DNA of 64,000 nt, taken from assembly GCA_020882975.1 (NCBI GenBank), contig JAHRFD010000001.1, positions 166,336 to 230,335 on the forward strand, written 5' to 3'. Shown here piece by piece: positions 54,126-63,358 of the stretch. The number at the start of each line of letters is the position of its first letter. Position 1 is the first letter of the stretch. This stretch comes from Microcoleus sp. EPA2. GTDB lineage: Bacteria; Cyanobacteriota; Cyanobacteriia; Cyanobacteriales; Microcoleaceae. The position numbers were made by a program, and so were the translations under genes. The notes under the pieces were generated by a model. The model worked only from the letters and a program-made list of their open reading frames with translations, had not been told where the DNA came from and ran no database searches.

Positions 54126-55088
54126 ATGAATGACCTATATCAAAGCAGCTTTTATTTTTCTACGGAAATCAAGGAGCAGTTGCTAGTAAAAAATCTTGTT
54201 TCGTCAGGCATGACTGTGTTTGATGTAGGAGCCAATATTGGCAACTATTCAATTTTTCTAAGTCAACTTGTTGGCAAATATGGGAAAGTGTACTCATTTG
54301 AACCTACATCTAGTACATTTAGGCAACTATTGAGTCGATTTCAAAATTTTAATTGCTCTAATATTTATGCTTTTAAAAAAGCTATTTTCTCGGAAAATAA
54401 GCAAATAGAATTGAATGAATTCCCAGAAGAATACTCATCTTGGAATAGCCTTGGCTTTCCCAAAATGCTAGATCCTGAAAATCACGCAGCCTATGTACCT
54501 ATTGTTCGTACAGAAATAGTTGAAGCAATTACTCTTGATAGATTTTGTCAGCAAAACAAAATAGAAACTATTGATTATTTAAAAATAGATGTAGAAGGCT
54601 GTGAAAGTGATGTTTTAAAAGGAGCAGTTGAACTTCTCAAAAAAAAAGCAATTCATTTTATCCAGTTTGAAATTTCTCAAAAAATGTTAGAGGGTTTGAG
54701 CCGTAAAGCTAAAGATACTTTTGACGTACTGAGTGAAAATGGATATGAGGCTCATCAGATTCAGAGCGATGGCAGCCTTGGCGATCTCGCGACCGATTCG
54801 CAATCTTTTTATGAAAATTATGTTGCCTTTCCTTCACTGGAAACAGAAATATCAAAGGTAATAGATAATATTTATAACTGCGTCAAAGCGTATCGCCAAG
54901 AACGAACTCAAATTTCGATTAATAACCTTCAGCAAGCACGCCAACAATTGGCAGAACTTTTGCTTAATTTATCCGCAGATCAACTAGCAATTACTTATTT
55001 TGTAAAAATAGGAAAAATACATGAAATATTCCTGAATAGTGAAATAAAGCGTGAAATTTTCCCTAAAAGTTTATCTACCATTTTTTGA
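54126..55088 (+). CDS. FkbM family methyltransferase with C-terminal helical module
   Basis: 320 residues from ATG at 54126. SAM motif I VFDVGANIGNYSIFLSQ at 31-47, acidic VYSFEPTSSTFRQL, and IDYLKIDVEGCESDVLKGA, all FkbM hallmarks (O-methylation of sugars or related hydroxyls). The last ~75 residues (about 240-312: IYNCVKAYRQERTQ, LQQARQQLAELLLNLSADQL) are outside the FkbM fold and are similar to a segment in the middle of the next protein. First enzyme of the glycan cluster. Confidence 0.9.
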   Translation: MNDLYQSSFYFSTEIKEQLLVKNLVSSGMTVFDVGANIGNYSIFLSQLVGKYGKVYSFEPTSSTFRQLLSRFQNFNCSNIYAFKKAIFSENKQIELNEFPEEYSSWNSLGFPKMLDPENHAAYVPIVRTEIVEAITLDRFCQQNKIETIDYLKIDVEGCESDVLKGAVELLKKKAIHFIQFEISQKMLEGLSRKAKDTFDVLSENGYEAHQIQSDGSLGDLATDSQSFYENYVAFPSLETEISKVIDNIYNCVKAYRQERTQISINNLQQARQQLAELLLNLSADQLAITYFVKIGKIHEIFLNSEIKREIFPKSLSTIF

Positions 55089-55170
55089 CAAAATAATCCA
55101 ATGCTAGATAAAATTTTAAATTAGTAGTGCTAATAGATGGTAGTTATTACGTTAAACAAGGAAATAAAAA

Positions 55171-56844
55171 ATGTTTTGGGATGATATAAAACTAGTAACA
55201 GAACAAGTACAAAAATATGGACTAAGAAAACCTTTTGTAGATTTAGGTGGACTGGAAAAACCTACGATTGCTGATTATGACTTAACGATTAAAACAGGAG
55301 ACCAGTCTGCTAGATATGTCGGCTTGAGGCAAAGACCTTTTGACCATATAGATCCAAGTTATTTAATTTTAAATCCTGAAAAGGGCGATCCCGCAATAGA
55401 GGCTCTACCTCAAAAATACATCAACTTCTTCGGGACGGCTGTCTGCCTCAATGTCATTGAACACATAGAAAATCCCCTTGAGGTATTTCGTGCTTTTTAC
55501 GAAATAATGAAGCCGAATAGTTTATTAGTGATTTCAACTGTATTTTTATTCCCCTACCATCCATCTCCTCGTGACTACTGGCGTTATTCGCCAGAGGGTT
55601 TGCGCTTTTTGAGTAAAGAAGCTGGCTTCACAGTATTAGAGTGTGATTGGAGGCTCTCTATTCCGGCTAGTGCAGGAATATTAGATATTCATACTCTAAA
55701 ACCTCAAGAAATAATTTCAGTTTTTGTCACTTTAACTAAAGGAGAATTCGCTACTACAACAGGGGTCACTTATCCCTTGCCGAATCGTGAATCTGGGAAT
55801 GAAATAGCTAATAGATTAATTGAGATTGAAAAAATTGCTGTTAAAATATCCAATTGTGTTGAACAAACGCGAACATCTTTAGATAGTGATTCAACAATTG
55901 CGTATCTGCAAAAAAGTCGCCGGCAAATAGCAGATGTGTTGCTGAATTTGCCAGCCGAGCATTTGCCAAATATTTACTTAGCTGAACTAGCGAAGATTTC
56001 TCAAAACTTAGCTTCCAGCGCTATTAAAGAGCAACCCCTGACGGAAAAAGAAATAATTTTTATTGAACAAATCCTAGAGGAACAACGCCAATGTTATTCA
56101 CTTCCTGAATGGGAGTATATTCCCCAAAAATGGGCTAAAAACAATTTAAAAGTGAAGGGTTGGAATGTTGAAAGTATTTTAGAAATCCGCAAAGCAAATT
56201 GGTCAAGATTTCAGGAATTGCTTCAGATGGATAAACCTGTAGCAAAAAACTATGGAACTCACAACACCTACATGGCTTATGCCTATGTGTTAGCTTTGAC
56301 GACTCAGAGAAAAGAACGCATTTCTATACTCGATTGGGGAGGGGGTCTTGGAGAGTATTACCTACTCAGTAAAGCTTTATTGCCTGATGTAGAAATTGAC
56401 TATCACTGCAAAGAGGTGTCTATGCTTTGCCAAGCGGGTCGTGAACTTTTGCCAGAAGCCAAGTTTTATGACGATGACAGTGAGTGCTTTGAACAAAGTT
56501 ACGATTTAGTTGTGGCAAGCTCATCTCTGCAATATTCTGAAAATTGGCAGGGAGTCGTAAGTCAGTTAGAGGCGGTGAGCCGTTCATATCTTTACATAAC
56601 TCGCCTCCCAATTGTCCACAAAGTAGATTCTTTTGTCGTGTTACAAAGACCGTATCAATATGGATACGGAACAGAATATTTGGGTTGGTTTTTGAATCGA
56701 GGAGAGTTTTTGAATTACATGAATAGGGGGAAAATGGAATTAGTGCGGGAATTTATAATTGCAGAGGGGTTTCCAGTGCCAGGAGCACCCGAGCCTGGAG
56801 AAGGTAGAGGGTTTTTGTTTCGTCCGCGAGGCACAGAAAAATGA
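55171..56844 (+). CDS. double methyltransferase: class I N-terminal domain, helical module, TIGR04325-like C-terminal domain
   Basis: 557 residues. Part 1 (about 10-175): NVIEHIENPLEVFRAFYEIM and PSPRDYWRYSPEGLRFLSKE mark a Methyltransf_11-like fold, though motif I reads VDLGGLEKP and lacks the usual GxGxG, so it may be inactive. Part 2 (about 217-290): LQKSRRQIADVLLNLPAEHL, a helical module also found at the end of the FkbM protein. Part 3 (about 375-557): SILDWGGGLGEYYLLSKALL, with motif I intact, like TIGR04325 methyltransferases. Its stop overlaps the next start by 4 bases. Confidence 0.85.
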   Translation: MFWDDIKLVTEQVQKYGLRKPFVDLGGLEKPTIADYDLTIKTGDQSARYVGLRQRPFDHIDPSYLILNPEKGDPAIEALPQKYINFFGTAVCLNVIEHIENPLEVFRAFYEIMKPNSLLVISTVFLFPYHPSPRDYWRYSPEGLRFLSKEAGFTVLECDWRLSIPASAGILDIHTLKPQEIISVFVTLTKGEFATTTGVTYPLPNRESGNEIANRLIEIEKIAVKISNCVEQTRTSLDSDSTIAYLQKSRRQIADVLLNLPAEHLPNIYLAELAKISQNLASSAIKEQPLTEKEIIFIEQILEEQRQCYSLPEWEYIPQKWAKNNLKVKGWNVESILEIRKANWSRFQELLQMDKPVAKNYGTHNTYMAYAYVLALTTQRKERISILDWGGGLGEYYLLSKALLPDVEIDYHCKEVSMLCQAGRELLPEAKFYDDDSECFEQSYDLVVASSSLQYSENWQGVVSQLEAVSRSYLYITRLPIVHKVDSFVVLQRPYQYGYGTEYLGWFLNRGEFLNYMNRGKMELVREFIIAEGFPVPGAPEPGEGRGFLFRPRGTEK

Positions 56845-57827
56845 TTGACGCACTTTTTAAAGAACGGAAGGTTTTGATCACGGGTGGATTAGGTTTTATT
56901 GGCAGTAATCTAGCTAGACGTTTGATAGAAATAGGGGCCGAAGTGTTAGTGGTAGATAGCCTTATCCCTGAATACGGTGGTAATATCTTCAACATCGCTG
57001 GTATTGAAGACAAAGTAAAAGTCAATATCTCCGATGTTCGCGATGAATACAGTATGCGCTATTTAGTGCAAGGGCAAGATTATTTATTCAACTTAGCTGG
57101 GCAAACCAGCCATTTGGATTCGATGCACGACCCCTATACTGACTTGGAGATTAACTGCCGATCGCAACTGTCCATTTTAGAAGCTTGCCGCAAATACAAC
57201 CCCGATATTCAGGTAGTTTTTGCCAGTACCAGGCAGCTTTACGGCAAGCCTGATTATTTGCCGGTAGATGAAAACCACCTACTGCGCCCCGTAGATGTCA
57301 ATGGCATCAATAAAATGGCTGGAGAATGGTATCATATTCTCTATAATAATGTTTACGGCATTCGCTCCTGCGCTCTGCGGTTAACCAACACCTACGGTTC
57401 CCGGATGCGAGTCAAAGATGCTCGTCAAACCTTCTTAGGCATCTGGATTCGCTTGCTAGTTGAAGGCAAACCTTTTGAAGTTTGGGGAGGTGAGCAATTA
57501 CGAGATTTTACCTATGTAGATGATGCTGTAGATGCCATGCTAATAGTAGCGGCTAGTGAGGAAGCCAAAGGGCAAGCTTTTAATCTGGGCGCCGATTGCG
57601 TGATTAGCCTGAAGGATACAGCAGAATTGTTGATTAAAGCTAATGGGGGCGGAGAATTCACAGTTCGTTCTTTTCCAGCGGAACGCAAACTGATTGATAT
57701 CGGGGATTACTATGCAGACGATAGATTGATTCGCGAACTGTTGGGATGGAAACCCAAAGTTTCTTTACTAGAAGGACTAAGCCGGACGATCGCTTTTTAT
57801 CGGGAACATCTACCGCATTATTTATGA
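56841..57827 (+). CDS. NAD-dependent epimerase/dehydratase-like protein (extended SDR)
   Basis: 328 residues. NAD motif ITGGLGFIGSNLARRL at 13-28; FNLAGQTSHLDSM; Thr130 in STRQLYG; then LRPVDVNGINKMAGEWYHIL. The catalytic YxxxK of the family reads NGINK: Lys158 is kept but the Tyr is Asn154. RLTNTYGSRMRVKD and EVWGGEQLRDFTYVDDAVDA fit NDP-sugar enzymes. It starts inside the stop of the previous gene (ATGA) and ends 3 bases before the aminotransferase, so the operon is tight. Probable role: modifying an NDP-hexose for the cluster glycan. Confidence 0.88.
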   Translation: MIDALFKERKVLITGGLGFIGSNLARRLIEIGAEVLVVDSLIPEYGGNIFNIAGIEDKVKVNISDVRDEYSMRYLVQGQDYLFNLAGQTSHLDSMHDPYTDLEINCRSQLSILEACRKYNPDIQVVFASTRQLYGKPDYLPVDENHLLRPVDVNGINKMAGEWYHILYNNVYGIRSCALRLTNTYGSRMRVKDARQTFLGIWIRLLVEGKPFEVWGGEQLRDFTYVDDAVDAMLIVAASEEAKGQAFNLGADCVISLKDTAELLIKANGGGEFTVRSFPAERKLIDIGDYYADDRLIRELLGWKPKVSLLEGLSRTIAFYREHLPHYL

Positions 57828-57830
57828 ATT

Positions 57831-58988
57831 ATGGCCAACGAAACTGTCATTTTCCAATCCAATCCCAAAGCTAATTACCAGGCTCACAAGGCGGAAATTG
57901 ATGCAGCGATTCACCGAGTGCTAGACAGCGGGTGGTACATTCTCGGTCGAGAAGTTGAAGCTTTCGAGCAAGAATTCGCTGCTTATATGAGCGCGAGTCA
58001 TTGCATAGGAGTTGGTAACGGTACAGATGCTCTAGAAATAGCGCTGCGTGCCTGTGGCATTGGCAGCGGGGATGCTGTGATTACAGTATCTCATACTGCG
58101 GTAGCAACAGTTGCAGCGATCGAACTAACGGGGGCGACGCCTGTACTCGTGGACGTTGACCCAGTTACTTTCACAATGGAGCCGAATTATCTAGAGGAAG
58201 CGATCGCCCAAACTCGCCAAAACTCATCTCTAGGTAATCTCAAAGCTGTTATCCCCGTTCACCTCTACGGCCATCCAGCGGATATGCCAGCAATTGTAGA
58301 GATTGCCCGCCGCCACGAGTTGTATGTGATTGAAGACTGCGCTCAATCTCATGGCGCAACAATTGAGGGGCGCAAAACAGGCATCTGGGGAGACTTAGGG
58401 ACTTTTAGTTTCTACCCAACAAAAAACCTGGGAGCTTTGGGGGATGGCGGTGCTGTCGTTACGAATCATGCTTCATTAGCAGAAAAAGTGCGGAGTTTGC
58501 AACAATATGGCTGGCGCGATCGCTATATCAGCGATATTCCCGGCATGAATACCCGCTTAGATGAGGTGCAAGCAGCGATTTTGCGCGTGAAGCTGGCACA
58601 CCTTGATGAAGAGAATTACCGGAGGCAGCAAGTTGCTCACCACTATGATACTTTGCTTTTCAATACCCCTCTGAAACTGCCCCAAAAATGTGGGAATATC
58701 GATCATGTATACCATCAATATGTTGTGCGCGACAAAAAGAGGGATGACCTCAGAGCCTTTTTAAAGGATAATTCAATTGGCACTTTGATTCACTACCCAT
58801 TGCCAGTTCACTTACAACCTGCTTATCACGGGAGGGTAGCGATCGCTGGCAGGGGACTAGAAGTGACAGAACAAATAGGACGGGAGATTTTGAGCTTACC
58901 GATGTATCCTCAATTGAGCAACGAGCAGGTTCAGTATGTGAGTGAAAAGATTATTTCGTGGTATCAAAAAATAGCGAACAAGGCATAA
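57831..58988 (+). CDS. DegT/DnrJ/EryC1/StrS sugar aminotransferase
   Basis: 385 residues. PLP enzyme that transfers an amino group to a keto-sugar nucleotide. GVGNGTDALEIALRACGIGS at 60-79, Asp169 in VIEDCAQSHGA (PLP ring nitrogen), internal aldimine Lys198 in FSFYPTKNLGALGDGG, and GWRDRYISDIPGMNTRLDEVQ. Length normal. It uses the product of a 4,6-dehydratase-type enzyme, in line with its upstream neighbour. The stop shares one base with the next ATG. Confidence 0.95.
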   Translation: MANETVIFQSNPKANYQAHKAEIDAAIHRVLDSGWYILGREVEAFEQEFAAYMSASHCIGVGNGTDALEIALRACGIGSGDAVITVSHTAVATVAAIELTGATPVLVDVDPVTFTMEPNYLEEAIAQTRQNSSLGNLKAVIPVHLYGHPADMPAIVEIARRHELYVIEDCAQSHGATIEGRKTGIWGDLGTFSFYPTKNLGALGDGGAVVTNHASLAEKVRSLQQYGWRDRYISDIPGMNTRLDEVQAAILRVKLAHLDEENYRRQQVAHHYDTLLFNTPLKLPQKCGNIDHVYHQYVVRDKKRDDLRAFLKDNSIGTLIHYPLPVHLQPAYHGRVAIAGRGLEVTEQIGREILSLPMYPQLSNEQVQYVSEKIISWYQKIANKA

Positions 58989-59929
58989 TGTACTACTATT
59001 GCAGTTATTTCGATCATCGCTACCTGCCAAGAGGACTGGCACTTTATCGCTCATTGAAGCAGCATTGTCCCGAATTTAAATGGTGGGTGTTGTGCTTGAG
59101 CAAAACTTGTTATGACGTTCTTTCGGAGTTGGATCTACCAGATATCCACTTGATTGCTCTCGAAGAATTTGAGCGGGGAGATGAAGCCCTGATCGCTGCC
59201 AAGCAAAACCGCACCCTGGTTGAATATTACTTCACATGTACTCCGTCTTTGCCCTTATTCATCTTCAGAAATTACCCCGAAGTCGATTTAATCACCTATC
59301 TTGACTCGGATCTTTTCTTTTATTCTAGTGTAGAACCAATTTATGAAGAACTGGGTGAGCAATCAGTCGGAATTATTGAACACCGTTTCTCACCAGAACG
59401 CCTCGAATTAAAAGTATTTGGAATTTACAATGTGGGGTGGGAGTCGTTTCGACGCGACGCAAATGGTTTAAGCTGTCTGCAATGGTGGCGGGAACGATGT
59501 ATTGAATGGTGTTACGATCGACCAGAAGGCGATCGATTTGCCGATCAAAAATACTTAGATGACTGGCCAACTCGTTTTCCCGGCGTGGTAGTCTTGCAAC
59601 ACAAGGGAGCCAACGTAGCTCATTGGAATACTAACAATTACCAAATTTATGGTGATGGAAATCGGGTGTGGATAGATGAGAAACCTCTCATATTTTTCCA
59701 CTTTCACGGGTTTAATCATTACAAGCAGGAGTTTGAGCTTTCTGGTCTCAACCCAGATTTTAAAGTCAAACGATTTAGCGATCGCGTCATTTTTCGAGAT
59801 ATCTATGCTCCCTATCTTCAGACTTTAAGAGAAATAGCAAAGGAAGTTTCACCGCTTTTGCCAGAAGTTTCTATTCAAAGCACTATTAGAGGGATAGCAA
59901 TTCCTGCTATTTCCGCGAATAATAGTTGA
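58988..59929 (+). CDS. glycosyltransferase (GT-A-like, DxD)
   Basis: 313 residues from ATG at 58988, which overlaps the preceding TAA by one base. YYYCSYFDHRYLPRGLALYR resembles the start of GT8/nucleotide-diphospho-sugar transferases. Metal-binding DSD at 106-108 in LITYLDSDLFFYSS. LQHKGANVAHWNTNNYQIYG near 215-235 and FFHFHGFN later recur in cyanobacterial and proteobacterial relatives. Probably transfers the cluster sugar in the cytosol; acceptor unknown. Confidence 0.87.
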   Translation: MYYYCSYFDHRYLPRGLALYRSLKQHCPEFKWWVLCLSKTCYDVLSELDLPDIHLIALEEFERGDEALIAAKQNRTLVEYYFTCTPSLPLFIFRNYPEVDLITYLDSDLFFYSSVEPIYEELGEQSVGIIEHRFSPERLELKVFGIYNVGWESFRRDANGLSCLQWWRERCIEWCYDRPEGDRFADQKYLDDWPTRFPGVVVLQHKGANVAHWNTNNYQIYGDGNRVWIDEKPLIFFHFHGFNHYKQEFELSGLNPDFKVKRFSDRVIFRDIYAPYLQTLREIAKEVSPLLPEVSIQSTIRGIAIPAISANNS

Positions 59930-59981
59930 ATAGAAACCCCAGCAGAAGCCGAGGAAAGTTAAATGATGAGGAGAGTAGCCC

Positions 59982-62900
59982 ATGACCAACTGGCAGTTAA
60001 AAACCCCTGTATGCTTAATTATATTTAAGCGCCCTGATACCACTGCAAAGGTATTTGAAGCAATTAGGCAAGTCAAACCCTCTCAACTATTGGTAATTGC
60101 TGATGGTCCACGCCCAGATAAATTGGGTGAATCAGAGAAGTGTGAAGCTACCCGTCAAATTATTGAGGGTGTAGATTGGGATTGCGAAGTCTTGAAAAAT
60201 TACTCGGATGTAAACCTAGGCTTGAAGCATCGCGTGGCGACTGGCTTAGATTGGGTATTTAAAACAGTAGAAGAAGCTATTATTCTAGAAGATGACTGTT
60301 TGCCAGACGCAACATTTTTTCGGTTTTGTGAGGAACTCCTCGAATACTACCGCCACAACCCGCAAATTATGGTGATAGCAGGCACAAATTTTTTATTTGG
60401 ATGGAAACCGAATAATGATAGTTACTATTTCACTCGCTACATCGACTGCTGGGGATGGGCAACTTGGCGGCGTGCTTGGCAGCACTTTGACTTTGAAATG
60501 AAGCAATGGCCAGAACGTCGAGATCGGAACTGGCTAGCAGAATTTTTACAAGATTCTCAAGTGGCAGAACGGTGGACAAAAACATTTCAGGCTACCTATG
60601 ATGGCTATATTAATTCCTGGGCATTTCGCTGGAAATTCGCTTGCTGGCTCCAAAATGGTTTCACAATTATTCCTGAAATTAATTTAGTTTCTAATATAGG
60701 ATTTGATAATCCTGATTCTACAAATACAATCAATGTGGACAGCTTATTAGCTAATACGCTGGTACAGCCCCTAGAATTTCCTTTAAGGCATCCTTTGTCT
60801 ATCAGCCGTGACCCTCAAGTAGATGAATTCATTCAAAAAATTGTTTTTAGTGGAGATTCATCATATTTGCGAAGTAAAATGGCTAATGTGTGGTTGAATT
60901 TAACTAGGGAGGAACTGGAGGATATCCCCCAGCAGGATATTATAATAAGAATTCTCTCTTCTTGCACGATTGACCAAGCTATCACAAAGACCGAAAAAAA
61001 TCTGGTACAGGAGTTAATGGTAAATATGTCTACTGAATTGAATGAGACAAAAGCTATTCAGAATTTACTGGTAGCGATGCTATACATCTATCCCCATCAG
61101 TTACCGTTGCAGTATGACCTCTCCCGAATTCCCCAGTGGCTACTTAACAATTATATAAAATTTATCTTAGAAGCTCCCATTTCGTTTAAAGAAATGGGTG
61201 AATCAGAGGAATACTCTCACCACTTGCGAAAAGTAATCAATACTCTCCACACTTACATTTTTAGCAACCCCACGGCAACAAATTCCCAAGAACTAGCTCT
61301 CCTTTTCACCCTGAATGTCAAGTTTTTTATGGATTTTAGTCCAGAAAATTTGAAGGAAATTTACAAAAAACGAGCCGATATCATGGAATTTTCTTTGCGG
61401 AGCCAGGGGTATCAACTAGAGTATGATTTTCCAGCGCGAATACCAGCTAGGAGTAAAATCCGCTTGGGTATTATTGTGAATAAATTTGAGCCAAATCCAG
61501 AGACATTTGCCACTTTGTCAGTTTATAAACACTTAAATAGAGATTTATTTGAAATAATTCTCTATTCTACCCAAGCTAGTGGACACCGGATTGAAAGGTA
61601 CTGTTCAGGCCATGCTGATGCAGCAGTACAACTTCCTGAAGACCTGTATAATCAGGTGAAGACTATTCGCGATGACGACCTCGATCTCATTTTCATTGCT
61701 TCCGACATAACATCACAAACCAATTTAATTACATTACTTTCCTTGCATCGTTTGGCACGAGTTCAAGTAGTGGGTAGGAACTCAACTGGGACTACTGGTA
61801 TGAGTAATGTAGATTACTTTATCTCAGGTAAACTGACTGAGCTAGAAAATGGCGCTCAAGAACACTATACAGAGACCTTAGTGATGGTGGAAGGGCCGTC
61901 TCTGTGCTTCGATTTTGCCACTGAAGAGCAACTCCTCGTGACAACAAGTATTAGCCGAGAAAGTTTAGGAATTGCCCAGAATTCGGTAGTTTACATTTCG
62001 GGGGTTGATTTTGACAAAATTCTTCCAGAAGTACAAGCAGCTTGGGCGCAAATTCTTGCTAGGGTGCCTAACTCGATTCTAGTGTTATATTTATTGAATG
62101 ATAACATAACACTTAACTCTTCAGGAAAAGCGTTTAAAGACCGTTTTTTGCAGGTGCTAGAGAACCACGGTTTAAATGAGAATCAGTTAAGATTCCTTGA
62201 GCCATTACCGAATCGTGCTGATATTAAGGAATGTTTAAAAAATGCTGATATATATTTAGATTCTTACCCCTCCTCTGGCATGGCTTCGCTGATCGATCCG
62301 TTGGAGGCTGGTTTAGCGACGGTTGTCAAGGAAGGAGAATCTGCTCGTTATCGCCTGGGTTCTTCACTGTTACGAGAACTCGAAGTAACTAACTTAATCG
62401 CTAACAGCGAAGAAGCCTATATTCAGCTAGCAGTTGCTTTGGCACTTAACTCACAGTTGCGGGAAAAAACGAGCGAGCAAATCAAGCAAAAAATGCAGAG
62501 AAAGCCGAGATTTTTGGACAGTCGCTCTTACTCGGCTCAAATGCAGGCGCTATTCCAACAGTTCTTTAGCAACTACCAGGCAAATGCTCTCACTGAAAAT
62601 TTGAGGTTAAGAGAAGTTAACCTGATTGTATTTCCAGATTGGAGTCAATCAGAAGAATCACTGTACGAGGAATTGGGTGCTGTCCTGATTGCGATCGCAA
62701 CTCACCCAGACAAAAGTAACATAACTCTCCTAATAGACAACAGCAACATTTCTGAAGAAGATGCCCACCTGCTTTTATCCAGTGTTGCGATGAACCTTTT
62801 GATGGAAGAAGATTTAGACGTTTCTGAGGGGCCGGAAATTTCACTAATTGGACAGTTAAGCGAAATCCAGTGGGAAGTTTTAATCCCCCGGCTTCATGGG

Positions 62901-62993
62901 AAAATTGGATTAGAGCATGAGAATAAAGAGGCGATCGCTCATGCAAAAGCAGAGAAGATAGCCTTATTTGAATTAGACAGCTTAAAAATATAA
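59982..62993 (+). CDS. fusion glycosyltransferase: GT2-like + GT41 (O-GlcNAc transferase-like) + C-terminal module
   Basis: 1003 residues. Part 1 (about 5-270): PVCLIIFKRPDTTAKVFEAI, acidic triad EDD at 103-105 in AIILEDDCLPD, CWGWATWRRAW, as in HlpA/GT2-like enzymes. A helical linker runs to about 480. Part 2 (about 491-866): IRLGIIVNKFEPNPETF, GRNSTGTTGMSNVDYFISGK, YLDSYPSSGMASLIDPLEAG, the C-terminal catalytic layout of bacterial OGT/HMW1C-like GT41. Part 3 (about 870-1003): REVNLIVFPDWSQSEESLYE to HGKIGLEHENKEAIAHAKAE, a module I recall on other cyanobacterial glycosyl- and methyltransferases. GAGGAG precedes the ATG. GT41 enzymes modify Ser/Thr or Asn of proteins, so protein glycosylation is likely. 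Confidence 0.9.
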   Translation: MTNWQLKTPVCLIIFKRPDTTAKVFEAIRQVKPSQLLVIADGPRPDKLGESEKCEATRQIIEGVDWDCEVLKNYSDVNLGLKHRVATGLDWVFKTVEEAIILEDDCLPDATFFRFCEELLEYYRHNPQIMVIAGTNFLFGWKPNNDSYYFTRYIDCWGWATWRRAWQHFDFEMKQWPERRDRNWLAEFLQDSQVAERWTKTFQATYDGYINSWAFRWKFACWLQNGFTIIPEINLVSNIGFDNPDSTNTINVDSLLANTLVQPLEFPLRHPLSISRDPQVDEFIQKIVFSGDSSYLRSKMANVWLNLTREELEDIPQQDIIIRILSSCTIDQAITKTEKNLVQELMVNMSTELNETKAIQNLLVAMLYIYPHQLPLQYDLSRIPQWLLNNYIKFILEAPISFKEMGESEEYSHHLRKVINTLHTYIFSNPTATNSQELALLFTLNVKFFMDFSPENLKEIYKKRADIMEFSLRSQGYQLEYDFPARIPARSKIRLGIIVNKFEPNPETFATLSVYKHLNRDLFEIILYSTQASGHRIERYCSGHADAAVQLPEDLYNQVKTIRDDDLDLIFIASDITSQTNLITLLSLHRLARVQVVGRNSTGTTGMSNVDYFISGKLTELENGAQEHYTETLVMVEGPSLCFDFATEEQLLVTTSISRESLGIAQNSVVYISGVDFDKILPEVQAAWAQILARVPNSILVLYLLNDNITLNSSGKAFKDRFLQVLENHGLNENQLRFLEPLPNRADIKECLKNADIYLDSYPSSGMASLIDPLEAGLATVVKEGESARYRLGSSLLRELEVTNLIANSEEAYIQLAVALALNSQLREKTSEQIKQKMQRKPRFLDSRSYSAQMQALFQQFFSNYQANALTENLRLREVNLIVFPDWSQSEESLYEELGAVLIAIATHPDKSNITLLIDNSNISEEDAHLLLSSVAMNLLMEEDLDVSEGPEISLIGQLSEIQWEVLIPRLHGKIGLEHENKEAIAHAKAEKIALFELDSLKI

Positions 62994-63358
62994 AATTCAA
63001 TCCTCTGTTTCCGGTGAGATCGCATTTAATTCCGCTTCAACTACTCAAATGTATTTGTGCAACAAGGTGTGGCACAAATTGTATCAAATCCGGTAGCATC
63101 GGACTTATATGCGCGGGGGCGGGTTTACTATATTGTCTATTATGGGCAATTATTGCTGGTAAACCCTTCGACTACGCTCAGGGCATCGCCCGCCCCTACA
63201 AAATTTAATATCATACAATACCGATGTAACCGGAAACGATATTATTCATCAGAGTATGCTTTGTTGACACTCCCACCCCTGAATGGGATGGAATTCTGAG
63301 CGAAATTTCGCCCTAAATATCCCTATTGCTATGGTTCCTGGGCGCAATCCTGATAGCC
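62994..63358. other. intergenic region of degenerate repeats
   Basis: Convergent gap. It holds a fragment matching the dispersed repeat (TATCAAATCCGGTAGCATCG, 63081-63100), an inverted pair GGGGCGGGTTTA (from 63115)...GCCCGCCCCTAC (to about 63197), and an IS200/605-like right end (63263-63297). Two short open frames are formed from the repeats and are not called. Confidence 0.7.
63263..63297 (-). mobile_element. second orphan IS200/IS605-type right end
   Basis: Minus strand: AATTCCATCCCATTCAGGGG, then TGGGAGTGTCAA. CCATCCCA/TGGGAG form a short imperfect stem, followed by the same GTGTCAA end as at 40456. No transposase gene nearby. Tentative. Confidence 0.4.
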
